Part shown: one piece after another, positions 34,901 to 46,400 of the stretch | Position numbering within the stretch: position 1 is the first letter of the stretch | Layout: the number at the start of each line of letters is the position of its first letter | NCBI GenBank assembly: GCA_948567375.1 | Contig: OX419761.1 | Coordinates: 45,820,501-45,884,500 of the forward strand | Origin: Lunularia cruciata | Taxonomy: Eukaryota; Streptophyta; Marchantiopsida; Lunulariales; Lunulariaceae | DNA length: 64,000 nt | Direction of reading: 5' to 3' | Notes under the pieces: generated by a model | Seen by the model: the letters and a program-made list of their open reading frames with translations, nothing else | What the model was told of the DNA's origin: nothing | Databases searched by the model: none | Translations under genes and position numbers: made by a program

Positions 34901-37900
34901 GGCCAGGTCCAATTGAACTGTGGAGGTGCGGGAGGCAGGGGACTTGGCCATGTCCAGTTAAACAGAGGAGGTGCTGGAGGAGAAGGACTAGGCCAAGTCC
35001 AGTTGAACATAGGAGGCGTAGTTTCATTCATAAATGGCCATGTCCAGTTAAATAGAGGAGGGGCAGGGGGCGCGGGACTAGGCCATGTCCAGTTAAAGAG
35101 GGGTGGTGCGGGAGGGGCAGGATTTGGCCAGCTCCAGTTAAACGCTGGAGGACTGGTTTGATTCATAGCTGGCCAAGACCAGTTAAACAAAGGTGGTGCT
35201 GGAGGCGCAGGACTTGGCCAGGTCCAGTTAAACATTGGAGGAGTAGTTTCATTCATAAATGGCCATGTCCAGTTAAATAGAGGAGGGGCAGGACTTGGCC
35301 AGCTCCAGTTAAACGCTGGAGGACTGGTTTGATTCATAGCTGGCCAAGACCAGTTAAACAAAGGTGGTGCTGGAGGCGCAGGACTCGGCCAGGTCCAGTT
35401 GAACAGAGGCATGGTGTTGTTAGGCGCAGGCCATGTCCAGTTAAAGAGGGGTGGTGCGGGAAGGGCAGGACTTGGCCAAGTCCAGTTAAATAGAGGCATG
35501 GTATTGTTAGGTGCGGGCCATGTCCAGTTAAAAAGCGGAGGTGCAGGAGGCGCAGGACTTGGCCAGGTCCAGTTAAATAGAGGTGGTGCTGGAGGTGCAG
35601 GGCTCGGCCAGGTCCAGTTGAACATAGGCATGGTGTTGTTAGGCGCAGGCTCTGTCCAGTTGAAAAGAGGAGGAGTAGGCGGGGCTGGACTTGGCCAGGT
35701 CCAGTTGAACATAGGCATGGTGTTGTTAGGGGCAGGCCACGTCCAGTTAAAAAGAGGAGGCGCAGAAGGTGTAGGACTCGGCCATGTCCAATTAAACATA
35801 GGGGGAGTAGGCGGGGTTGGACTCGGCCAAGTCCAGTTGAAGAGAGGCATGGTGTTGTTAGGCGCAGGCCATGTCCAGTTAAATAAAGGGGGAGCAGGAG
35901 GGGCAGGACTCGGCCAAGTCCAATTGAATAGAGGAGGCATGGTGGAGTTAGGCGCAGGCCATGTCCAGTTAAACAGAGGAGGCGTAGGAGGTGCAGGACT
36001 GGGCCATGTCCAGTTAAACAGAGGTGGCGCAGGAGGCGCAGGACTCGGCCACGTCCAGTTAAAAAGCGGAGAGGCTGGTGGAGTCGCAGGCATAGGCCAT
36101 GGCCATGTCCAGTTCATCATGGTAGGAGGGGAACCGGGAGCAGGCTGGGTAAAGTTAAAGAGCGGAGGAGCTGGTGCCGTCGCAGGCCAAGGCCATGTCC
36201 AGTTAAACAATGGGGGCATCGTGGAATTCATCATCGGCGCAGGCCAGGTCCAGTTAAACAATGGGTTTGGTGTCGAGAAATTAAACAATGGTGGAGTCGC
36301 CGGCAATGGCATCGTCCAGTTCGCAGGTTGAGGTGTCTGAGGCCATGGCATTTGCCAAGTCCAGTTATACAAAGTGGGAGGCGGCGACGGCGTCGGGGGT
36401 GTTTTCCCATCAGATGGCTGAGGCCATGGCAACTGAAATGTCCAGTTATACATGATTGGGCTCCCCGGCGTTTGGCCACTGCCTGGTGGAGATGGAGTCT
36501 GAGGGAAAGGAAATTGCCCGGTCCAGTTGTACATCGTCCAGTTGAAGACAGGTGGAGACGGAGTACTCGCATTCCTGAATCACCCGCACAATCCACGAGC
36601 CAGGATTGTGATATGAGTACGAGTATTCAAAATGGTCTGATTTTAGTGATGAAAGACCCGTAGCTACAAGCTCGGACGAGTCGTTGTGGTAAAGGAATCC
36701 AATTTTTCTAAATCACAGTTTCAACGCCACTGCAGGATTCCTCTTTTCTGCTCAAGAATCAGAATTAGCGATGCAGCAAGAGTTGTAATGCGCTGGACAC
36801 TTCCTGACTTATCCACTTCCAGATCTAACTGATTAAATAGCATGCGAAGGCGTTAATTTCTTCTTGGTATAGATAGTAGCATAAAAGAAGCTAAACTCAA
36901 ACAACATTAAGAGAGCTGGAATCCCTGCAACCCAATCTGCAGTCATCTTGTGAGAGTGAAATGAGAGGGAAGACTCACAAAGGAGGAAACAACGGCGGGC
37001 CATTTGTGAAATTGAACCAATTCCTGTGGATTTTCAGATCACCAGGTAAGGTTACAGCAGCGTGTTTTCCAGTTATATATTATACGTTCCAGCTGTGATT
37101 GAAATCCTCATCAGATTCTGTAGGTTGCTGATGGTAGTACATGTTGAGGTTTTCAGAAATCGATCAATGTTCATAGCACTGTTTATCGAGGGCTGGGAGT
37201 CTATTGCATGCATGTAACTGTGAGCTTCCACGAGAGGACAGGTGATGAAACTCAAGTACTAGATGTCTCTTGTGAGGTCACTATTTTATAACAAAATTGA
37301 TTGTGACAACACGACTCTTCAACTTACATGCCGCCGCCGGAAGGAGATGTCATGTTGGACGTGAAATTCCTGTAAAGCAAGCAGTCGTAATCAAGAGATC
37401 AAGAGACAGCGTACTAACAGTCGGACTCGAATTGATAAGATGACCCAGGACAAAACTAAAGATCCCTATTCACTTCAACATGATCTACATCGACTACCAA
37501 CTGTTACAATTAACAAGCCGAGTGCTACAAAGGTCTTCATTTCCAATCTATAGATCAAGTATGTACGGAAGCCGTTTACCATGGCCACTGGAAGGATGGC
37601 TCGGCACCGACTGGAGGAAATATCTGGGACCAATTCCTGGAATCCAGTTACACATTTCCACTGATTGTCAATTATCACGGACTTCGGCTATCTAAGTGAG
37701 GGTTGTCATGCTGTGACAGTACCTGGTAGATGGAACCAATTATGAGATGTCGATTGATTGTTCAAATTGGATGGTAATCTGGAAACTCACATATTTGAGA
37801 AGCCTGGTAACAACTGGTTGGGTTCTGACGGCATCAGGCTGCATTCCAGGTTAACAATCGCGAATTACATATAGTACTGAATTTGACTATATGCTCAAGA

Positions 37901-40858
37901 GTCATACTGGAAGGTCCAGTCTGAGGAAGTTACAGCAACAAAATATACTATTACTGGTGCCGTCAGCTTGCCATGACGGCTCGTATGAGACACAATTTCC
38001 GTGCTTCATCAAACTATCAAACTAATGGACGTGCTTAGTCACTAGAGAACCATCTGGTTGAGCATGGGATATTGTTCATGACGTCCATTTCGTAATTTGA
38101 GCACCAGCTCAACGAGTACAGCTGGTGCTAAACGGAATACTGTGTCTAATCTAATGCACATAATCGATTGAGCTGGGGAGAGTCAATCGGTTGTGTGCAT
38201 TGAAAAAAGCGCAGAAGTTTAATCTTCCAGATAGACTACTCGTATCCTTGTCCGCGTCCATGTAAGCAATTTAGTTATAACATCCTCTGAAGCTGTGGGC
38301 ACAAAACGTTGAACTAGACGAGAAGAATGGAGTGCAGGCAGCTTTACGTTGGAAGAGGCGGCGCTCCAGGCAACAATCCTGTGAGATTGTTCCATGACAA
38401 ATCCCTACAAGTATAACCATCATAAATTAGCTGATTGTTTTTCCAGTTTTCTCCTCCACAATGAGGCAATAATGAGGTACAGCAGGTACATTTTGATTTT
38501 TCTTGAGTTATAAAGGCTACTTTGGGCCTATAAGAAACCGACACTCATTTTGGTTGGTATAGTGGAGAGGAATAGTGAACCACCTGTACAAATTTATTTT
38601 TTCTTGTGTGCATATTGATTACTGCATCTGTTAAACACAAAGTGTTTGGAACAGTTGCAATCGCAAATTGAAGTTTTTACAAACACCAAAACATCATGCA
38701 TTTGAGCACGGACGGTCTCACAATCTCTGAATGTTTTTGAGGTTGAAGATGCCTTCCGGAAATTGTCCTGATAAAAGCGGGTTTCGGGAGATGACCCTGC
38801 ACGATGACACGGATCCGAGTAAGCTCGGTCAGTTCAGGAAGGATTATTTCTTCCAAACTTTTAGGGGATGGTAGCAGACAAGATTTTAAGTGCAGCAAAT
38901 ATGTAGTATGAGTAGTAGGTCCTGATGTCACAATCTCCGCGAGAAGTCTTTGCTGTACACTTACAATGTCTTCAATCTCTTGAGACCCTGTATGGTGGCA
39001 GGAATTTGACCAGTGAAAGCTGTGTTGATGACCACCAGACTCTCCAAGAAGTTAACATTACTTATCTCCTTCTGCAAAATATAAGGAGCTCGAGCTTGAG
39101 ATGTGATTTTAGAAACTGAGAGTATCACCTCTCAAGAATCAGACGACGTCTGTCATAAAATTGGTACCACGTTATCCCTGTCAAAGAACCCTTAGTTCTT
39201 GTCAGTAATGTAATCAAGTATGTCAGTGCCAGCAGAGAGATCAGGATTGAGCTGGGACTTACAGCAGGAATAGGGCCAAAGAACTTGCTTCCCTGTAGGG
39301 ACCTGCAGTTTTTAGCAAACGACATAGTAAGGGTCAGTTTCTCTGAACGTGAGGACTGACATGCATCTGTTCCCGTATCTCTGCACATCACCTGATATAA
39401 CCTAATCCTTCACTTACATGAAAACGTTAGTTACTGCAGCTGGGAGATTTTGGGTGCATGCCCTCGATTGCCCCAGGTCTAGAGCATATTTACTATGTGA
39501 TTTATAGACCATTCAGAGGATCATATGAGCTTTCTAAATGCTCACCCTAGGACCTACTGGGATAACATCAGTTCATGATCGTAAGCGCGCAATATTATTC
39601 CTGCTTGGTTCTGTCATCCCATATCGAAATGTCTACATCTTTGCAGACTGATGAGCATTCCCGGAACTTTGAACGTAAGTATTTGAACTTATGGCTAAGA
39701 ATAAAGTCCCTACATCCTACTGTGGTTGCATACGTTAAACCACATTCGTATCGTACTCCTATTTAAAGGGATTGTTTAAATTCTTTTAATCTTGAGGACA
39801 TTCATCAGCTTGTCCTGTTCTGAAGGCATCGTTGACTCCAAACGAGGCTACTTCTACCATGATTACAGCTACCATGATTACATTGATCTGTTGGAATAGG
39901 TTGTCTACGGATCTAAGTATTGTCTGGTTCATTGGTTCTATCAGTTCAGCAAGGCTCTCTGTGCATCGGAGCTTGGTTTGAGGACAATATTTAGTTCAGA
40001 CTAAGAAGTGAGAGTCCAGGTATGAAATATCACAGCCTTAGCTATTCGTCAGGGAGTACCTTCAAGTTTTGATACCATATGCTGACCTCTGACTGAGTGC
40101 TTGATAGCACTCAATTTGAATATTCTCCACTGTTTGTTTGTTTGTTTGTTTAAAGTGAGAGGTGAGCTCCTTGCAGTATAACTACTACTATGAGGTTAGA
40201 AATTATGGTCTCTTCTCAATGTCGCGCCGTGATACGGAATATGAAATATAATAGTCTTTATATCTCGATATGACAACATACAACATAACAGCAGGGCTAC
40301 AATTACAAACATTTTAACCACAGAACTCTTGTCGGCAGAGCATTGGATGCCCTGCCAATAGCCTGAACAGGGCGCCATGTCATTCCAGGTGTCCAATGCT
40401 TCGGGGTCGGCCAAGGCATATTTGAAGGCCAATAAAGCATGAGCTGCAACCAAGCAAGTAGAACGTTAACAGAAACTCCAGTTGATTGTGTGCACACAGA
40501 ATTAGAGAGCTTCAGTTGTATTGAAATAGTAAGTACCATCCGGTTATGGCATTTATGATCACGCGGATAATGCTTTCTTTGCTGTCAACACAAAACTGTC
40601 TTCGTTGTTCGCTTAGATGAAGTCATGTATTTTCTTATGAAATTCTGAAAGTTGGACTGGGACAATCTTCAAGTTAAAGGGACAATCATCAATGTTCAAG
40701 TTGGACCAAGCACTTTGTGAATCTAGAGGAACAGTTGACGTCGGATGCCGCTGAGCGGACGTTGGATGACGCGATGGATGCCGCTCAGCAGCACTGAAAA
40801 TCGAAAGTCGAAGCGAGAGCAATATTATCGCCACGATAAGCGCCCAAGGTTTAATCAT
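31980..40858 (-). CDS. Secreted LRR protein without kinase, with a central N-W-T-rich repeat domain (about 1,200 residues)
   Basis: The start at 40858 begins a signal peptide (M-I-K-P-W-A-L-I-V-A-I-I). Exon 2 (40443-40311) is a typical LRR N-terminal cap: H-A-L-L-A-F-K, then C-S-G-Y-W-Q-G-I-Q-C. LRR exons follow at about 39300-39120 (poorly resolved), 39060-38965 (G-Q-I-P), 38796-38722 and 38404-38348. Small N-W/N-F/P-P exons follow: 37838-37791, 37636-37580, 37369-37328, 37023-36979. Then come the giant exon 36574-34085, more small exons (33900-33859, 33553-33503), and closing LRR exons 33198-33169, 32953-32882, 32634-32563, 32455-32387 and 32046-31980 with the stop. From 39060 on, every junction is phase 2 and the frame stays open. 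There is no transmembrane or kinase segment. It is probably a cell-wall or extracellular glycoprotein. The exon 1 donor and the 39 kb region are uncertain. Confidence 0.72.
34085..36574 (-). repeat. 2490-nt exon of tandem 45-bp units encoding an F-N-W-T-W-P repeat
   Basis: The exon encodes 830 residues. I count about 51 N-W-T or N-W-S motifs, mostly in the 15-residue unit L-F-N-W-T-W-P-S-P-A-P-P-A-P-P or variants such as P-A-P-N-N-T-M-P, P-A-M-N-Q-T-S-P-P and P-T-N-A-T-A-P-P. Units at the N-terminal end are most divergent and those at the C-terminal end most uniform (three copies with an S-P-P-A-P-P extension). N-W-T is an N-glycosylation sequon, and many units carry a second one. S-P and A-P runs resemble hydroxyproline-O-glycosylation sites of arabinogalactan proteins. 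Both flanking introns are phase 2, so the exon could be gained or skipped without a frameshift. Long antisense open frames here are a by-product of the repeat. Confidence 0.9.
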
Positions 40859-43625
40859 TGTGCCCAATGATTATCAAGGTTTCTGCATAAGCCCAATTTG
40901 AACAGTGGTGAGTTGTCTGTTCTCCCGTTCTCCATCTCTCAGATGGCATGATCCAGCCAAACATACCAGCCGTAAAATTGCATGGTCAGATCTTACATCT
41001 TCTCTGGCCACTCACATACTACGTAGTACTGAACAGCCTAATGGGAGGTTATATATACCAATCTGCAGTTCGTGGCATCAATGCAGTCCTTTCTATTTGA
41101 ACTGTATAAGTTTCCCCGGCGAATCAGCAACGAAATTCAAATATTATCGAGATAAAGACGAACGTTCACAGAGAACTAGAAACGCGAGGGGCTAACCAAA
41201 AAGTTATAAGTAAAGCCAACCAGGCACACACATCACTCAGCTCCGACAATACTTAGCCATCGTCCGCCATCTATGATCATGTGATTAGCTTAGCTCGAGG
41301 TTCCATGCCTGCAAACTTTTTCTATAAGGGTCCAGACTTATGTTCTACAGCGTCCTGTTGTCCAACATCGGGAAGCTTCTAGCACAAACGCTTACAGAAA
41401 CCGACGTCGGAGATAACGCTTAGACCTCTCTAGCTAGCTTCACGACTGCTCAGTGCATTGAATTACGAACAGCGCACATGATATCTACTGAAAGGGAAAA
41501 CCGCATTTCAAGAATTCCCAGAGCCTTGCCAAAAGTAAATTGACTAATCCACGGTGCATCCCGGGTCGAGAAATTGTATCAAGCCATCGGGATCAAAGCT
41601 CTCGACGCCAAATAGAAGCTCGAACCCTCTCTACAGCTACACTCGCCTATAATACACAAAACTGAAACCCTTTGGATCGCTCGCGGCGTACAACGGAGAG
41701 CTCGCCCTCAACAACCACGGTCGAAATCCAGTGCACAGTCGACTGTATACCTGAAGGAACTATCGCTGGCACTCAAAGCCGCAACATGTGATGAACTCAC
41801 TGACGCAGTGCAGCCGCATCACGTATTGCGCTTTCCACGGCTTCAACTCTCGTTTCGCAGTCAGTGCCTGTCTGTCTGTCCGTCCATCTCTTTGCCTGTC
41901 AAGAGTTGCGTCGAGACGCTATCTTCTGTCTCGCGAGAATCCTGTGGCATAAGACCGCCCCTGAACCAAATGAGCAGAGCAAGAGCCAAGGACAAGGACT
42001 AAACCGGTTGGGTGCTTCTCCTAACCGGCCGGTGGTTACACCACGGTTACTCTTTCACCAAGAATAGCGCTGCGGCTTGAACCACTACCACTGTCTACCA
42101 CTGAATTCCACCCTAATTAACCGTGCCACTAATTGACCCGCTGATGAGACTCTTTGGGTTAAATTATCGCTTAACCATCCTCGAACTGCAAGGGAAGATT
42201 TCCTTAGATATTCGAAATGTCCTTGTTTGTTTCTTTAACAGATCTCTGTTTCTGTTAGTCTACAGGGCGTGTTTAAGGGTCTCCATGAAGGTATTCTTGC
42301 CATCATCCTTCATCGGTATCCATTAATTTTGAAGGAGTCAATCTGGGTGGGAATTGCTTTAGTAGTGTTAGTTCTTGTGTACATTCATGACTAATTAATT
42401 CTAGTATTGTAGAGTAGATTCATCACTCATGAGTTTTGTGTAAGATTTTACGGAAAGAGATTATTATTGGACTTTTCATGAAGAAGCCACTGAATTATTA
42501 TGCACTAAGAAGAGAATTTGCTATCCCGAGCGAAAAGTAGGGGGAAACGGTAAAAAGATTAGTAAAAGGCACCGTTTGGATGATCGCCTGAACATAAACG
42601 ATTATATTGAAGAGAAGAGGATATTATGAAGAAAATTTGCCATATCTTTTGATAAATATTATTGTGAACTTTATGTTTGTACAGAAAGTACTTGGCACGT
42701 GGTACCGGTGATTCCAAAGGACACCGAAACATATCATTTAGAAGGTTTAGTTTTTAAGTTGATCATTAGCTGAACATCTCCTGGCTAAATGATGTTTGAT
42801 CTTTGGACTTACCATCTATATATGGAAGGTAAGATTCAAAATAGCTATTGTTAGCGTCCACTCTCTGAATTTCAGAGAATACCCATTATGCATGACATAT
42901 CAATGGATTGTTTAAAGAGCTTTAGTTTTGTCTTATTAATATCTTAAATAGCTTAAAATAAAATTCTACCATATGAAATCTCAATGGTAGATTTTGATCT
43001 CTTTATTATTAAAAAACTATTTTATAGTTCTAAGGTTAGTTAATGAACTCTTGGAGAATATAGTCAAGGAACTGATAATTGTTTGCAACTATCACTATAT
43101 AGTTAATATTACTCTGAATCAAATTCCCCAATTCAAATCGTATTATCAGCAAACGATTTCTACGATAATTCTATCCCAAGATATTCGCCAATGGCTCACT
43201 AATTAGATATCTATGATGATCAATACCAGGATATCGCATAGATGAGGAGCAAGATAGAGAAATAAGAAAATAAATTTCCTTATGGTTATATATATATTTG
43301 GTAAGCATGTAATTAATAAATTAATATTTTTGATAGCTCCTTTAATGTGACTTTACCTTTAATAAATCCTTTTGCACTTGTTGATAATAATTACATATTA
43401 AAATGTTTCTAAGGTTAGTATGCATTAAACATTAGATCCAGTTCATCTTTATCAAGTTTATATTAACACAATACTTTCAATGATTCCTTGAACGCCACCT
43501 TACCTTGAGTAAATTCTTTTGTAAATTCTCTTGTGCTTGTTGATATTTATGGTATTTTTTGAATTTTTTTTAAGATTATAATATATTAAATATAGGTCCT
43601 ATTAAGATTTAGTACCCAAATGCAT

Positions 43626-43658
43626 CCTTTAAACAAGGAGTAATTCCTTGTTTAAAGG
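43626..43658. repeat. 14-bp-arm perfect hairpin
   Basis: CCTTTAAACAAGGA and its exact reverse complement flank the 5-nt loop GTAAT. It lies in gene-free AT-rich DNA. The origin is unknown; a small foldback transposon remnant is possible. Confidence 0.7.
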
Positions 43659-45631
43659 GGTCAAGTTTTGTAACCATACAAAACTCTTGATTAATGATAG
43701 CATAGCAAAAAGTTATTCTAACCCAACTTCTAATTTAGGTTAGAATTAACAAACTGATTTTTTGTCTCAATTATTCTAGATAAATTTACATGTATTTAAG
43801 TAAACGGCTAAACTACATCTGAGCAAGAATTATATCCTTGAATATAACTTGAAGTTTTAGATCTTTACTATAATATGTTTTAAATTTCTTGTAGTTAAAA
43901 AAGAAACTGTTTGTTACCAAATTTAGTTTTACTCACCTCTTATAGAAATTAAATCACAATCAAATATTCACTTTCAATTAATATATTTTTAAAGCCTTAG
44001 ACTTAGATTTATTTTACCTTCCATTATGTTGAGACTACAAATCCTATATTATCTAGCTTAAGAAAAGTCATAAATATAAGATGATGTGTTGAAGATGGAA
44101 AAACACTTTAGTAGCTCAATTTCATTATATTATTCATGCATAGGTTTTGAAAAAAAATCAATGTAAAAAAATTGTATGATGTCTTAGGTCAATCAATGTG
44201 AAGAAAAAGAGAAAAATCTTGAAAGCTAGAATAGTGTGAGTGATCTATATTGTATAAATTCTTGTTCAACCTTCTATAGAATATAAAAAATTTATTCAAC
44301 ATTATATTATTCTAAAATAAAATCAAGAGTTAGTTCACTTCTCAACTTATTTCTATAAGCTAAATTTAAACTTATAATGGGTTTTATTTATCCCAAATAT
44401 GATGAAATAATTTTTTTAGATATTTTGAATTTAGCTAGAACTCATTTATATAGTCCACTTATTTTTCAACTAAATGTAGGAAACAATATCAATCTTGTGA
44501 CATATGTTGCTTAAAATTGAAATTCTAAAACTATTCATGATAAATAATTGTGTTTTTTTCATAAAATTCATCTTATACTATGATTTAACTTCATCTTAGC
44601 TATAAAATGCTTAACTTTCTTACTCTTGTTTACATAAATTTAAGAATATGTTCAACTATTCTTTAATCATAAATTAATATTTTCATAATTATGAAAATTT
44701 ATTTTCTGGATGATTAGCTCAACTTATTTTCTAATCATTCCAACAAAAGCTAAAAGATAGCTTTCTTGTTTAATTCTGTCTATATTCATCATTGGAACCC
44801 GGTAGTTTTAGCTCCTTCAGACTATTGAGATCAGTAAAGAAGCACTAAGACTTGGAATGTCATTTTGGACGAATTGCTTAAACCCTTTACTATCGGACGG
44901 ATAGCGACTAACTGAGACCAACTGACTAACTATTCTCTCTTCAAGTTGAACAAAAGACTAGGTCTTATATAGAATTATCGGATTATAACATTTTTGTTAC
45001 CATAATTACTAAATTAACATTTTATGTCAATTACGGAGGTTGTTTATCATTAAACTACGTGCTATTGTCATCCATGACGTGGTAAAGGATGACGTGGTAA
45101 AGGTGATGTGGCCTCCGTAACGTTGCGGTCACCGTGCTGCGTCATCTTTGCCTAGCCTATGACAGGCAAAAAAGAGTTGGATATATTCTTGTATGCCCAA
45201 AATTGTAAATGAATATAAATATTTATATTATATTATTGTAACTTTTAATATTGAGACCAATGGAGCTTAATAAGGGTACAGCTATAGAGAAAAGATTTGT
45301 TTGGTGGTTGCAATGTGAATCACGCTTTAAAACTGTTCAGGTGGCAACCTTTCCCGCTTAGATAATCTTTTCATACTTAAAAAGTATCTATGTCTTATCT
45401 ACTTAATTGAAAATTTTTATTTTAAGGTTAGCAGCTATTATTTACAAAATATGTAGATATACTAAATATGACTGACATAAGTGACAAACAAGGAAATTAT
45501 GGGTCATTCAATTTCATTTTAAAATAGTAAAAAGATATAAACATGCCATAATAAATTTGTCTTGGTTATCATCAACTTCAAAATCATATCATACTAGAGA
45601 TATTGTTATGATAATATATAAAATTATTTTA

Positions 45632-45638
<7 letters not shown>

Positions 45639-45682
<44 letters not shown>
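45639..45682. repeat. (AT)22 microsatellite
   Basis: An uninterrupted AT dinucleotide run of 44 bp. Confidence 0.95.
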
Positions 45683-45684
<2 letters not shown>

Positions 45685-46059
45685 ACATATTTGCTATCTA
45701 CATCACATGGTTCAAGGAACATTCATAACTGTATATGCAGTTATTCTTAATCACCATAATAATTCTAATATTAGCCCAGATTGTTTTTGAACTGTATGTT
45801 TACTTACAAAGAGTACATTGCTTCAAGTGTTCACTACATCTTTTCTTGCCTTCTTCTTTTGGTACCCTTAACTCCATCACTAAACTTATGCATGTGGTTA
45901 ATTTGTCCTAATTATTCACATTTTTCAAATATATCATGTCATGTGGGGTATGATATCTCACATAATAATGAAATCTTTTCTTACGCTTTTGTGTTTTCAA
46001 TATATGTTAGCTATCTGAGAAGGGTTCTCCTATTATTCAAAGAATATTCTCAACTACTT

Positions 46060-46400
46060 ATATTACTATTCATAATTATTTGTATGATATTATATTATTA
46101 AAATTTACTATTATAAATTATAATATATGATATAATAATTATTATCATTTATAGAATATAATAATTATTATTCATGCTCAAGAACTTATAATACTATTTG
46201 TAATTATTTTTATGATATAATTTTATTTACATTTAGGATTATAAATTATATAATATCATGTATTAATTATAATTATTATTTATAGCATATAATAAGTATT
46301 ATGCATGCTCAAGTACTTATAATACTATTCATAATTGTTTGTATTGTATCATGATTATTTATAGTTATCATCATATATTACATTATGCACACTTATAATT
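46060..46400. repeat. Degenerate tandem repeat, period about 120-130 bp
   Basis: The segment with CTTATAATACTAT...AATT.TTTGTAT recurs near 46050, 46187 and 46315, each followed by a TATAATTATTAT-rich block. Two units also share ATGCTCAAG. The copies have diverged. Confidence 0.55.

Noticed and set aside
34073-36331. Two long plus-strand open frames (362 and 310 codons) with a Gly-Gly-Ala-Gly and V-Q-L-N repeat
   Set aside because: They are the antisense of the F-N-W-T-W-P exon. The repeat lacks stop-generating triplets on both strands, and the minus-strand frame fits splice sites, phase and the LRR exons.
38797-38880. Upstream extension with L-T-E-L-T-R-I-R-V-I, which looks LRR-like
   Set aside because: It is in a different frame from the following V-I-S-R-N-P exon, and the polypyrimidine/AG acceptor falls between them. 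It is probably intronic coincidence.
41808-42067. Overlapping plus-strand open frames with a CTGTCTGTCTGTCC stretch
   Set aside because: The peptides are low-complexity, have no motif and no plausible exon partners. The stretch lies upstream of the LRR gene and looks like promoter or random sequence.
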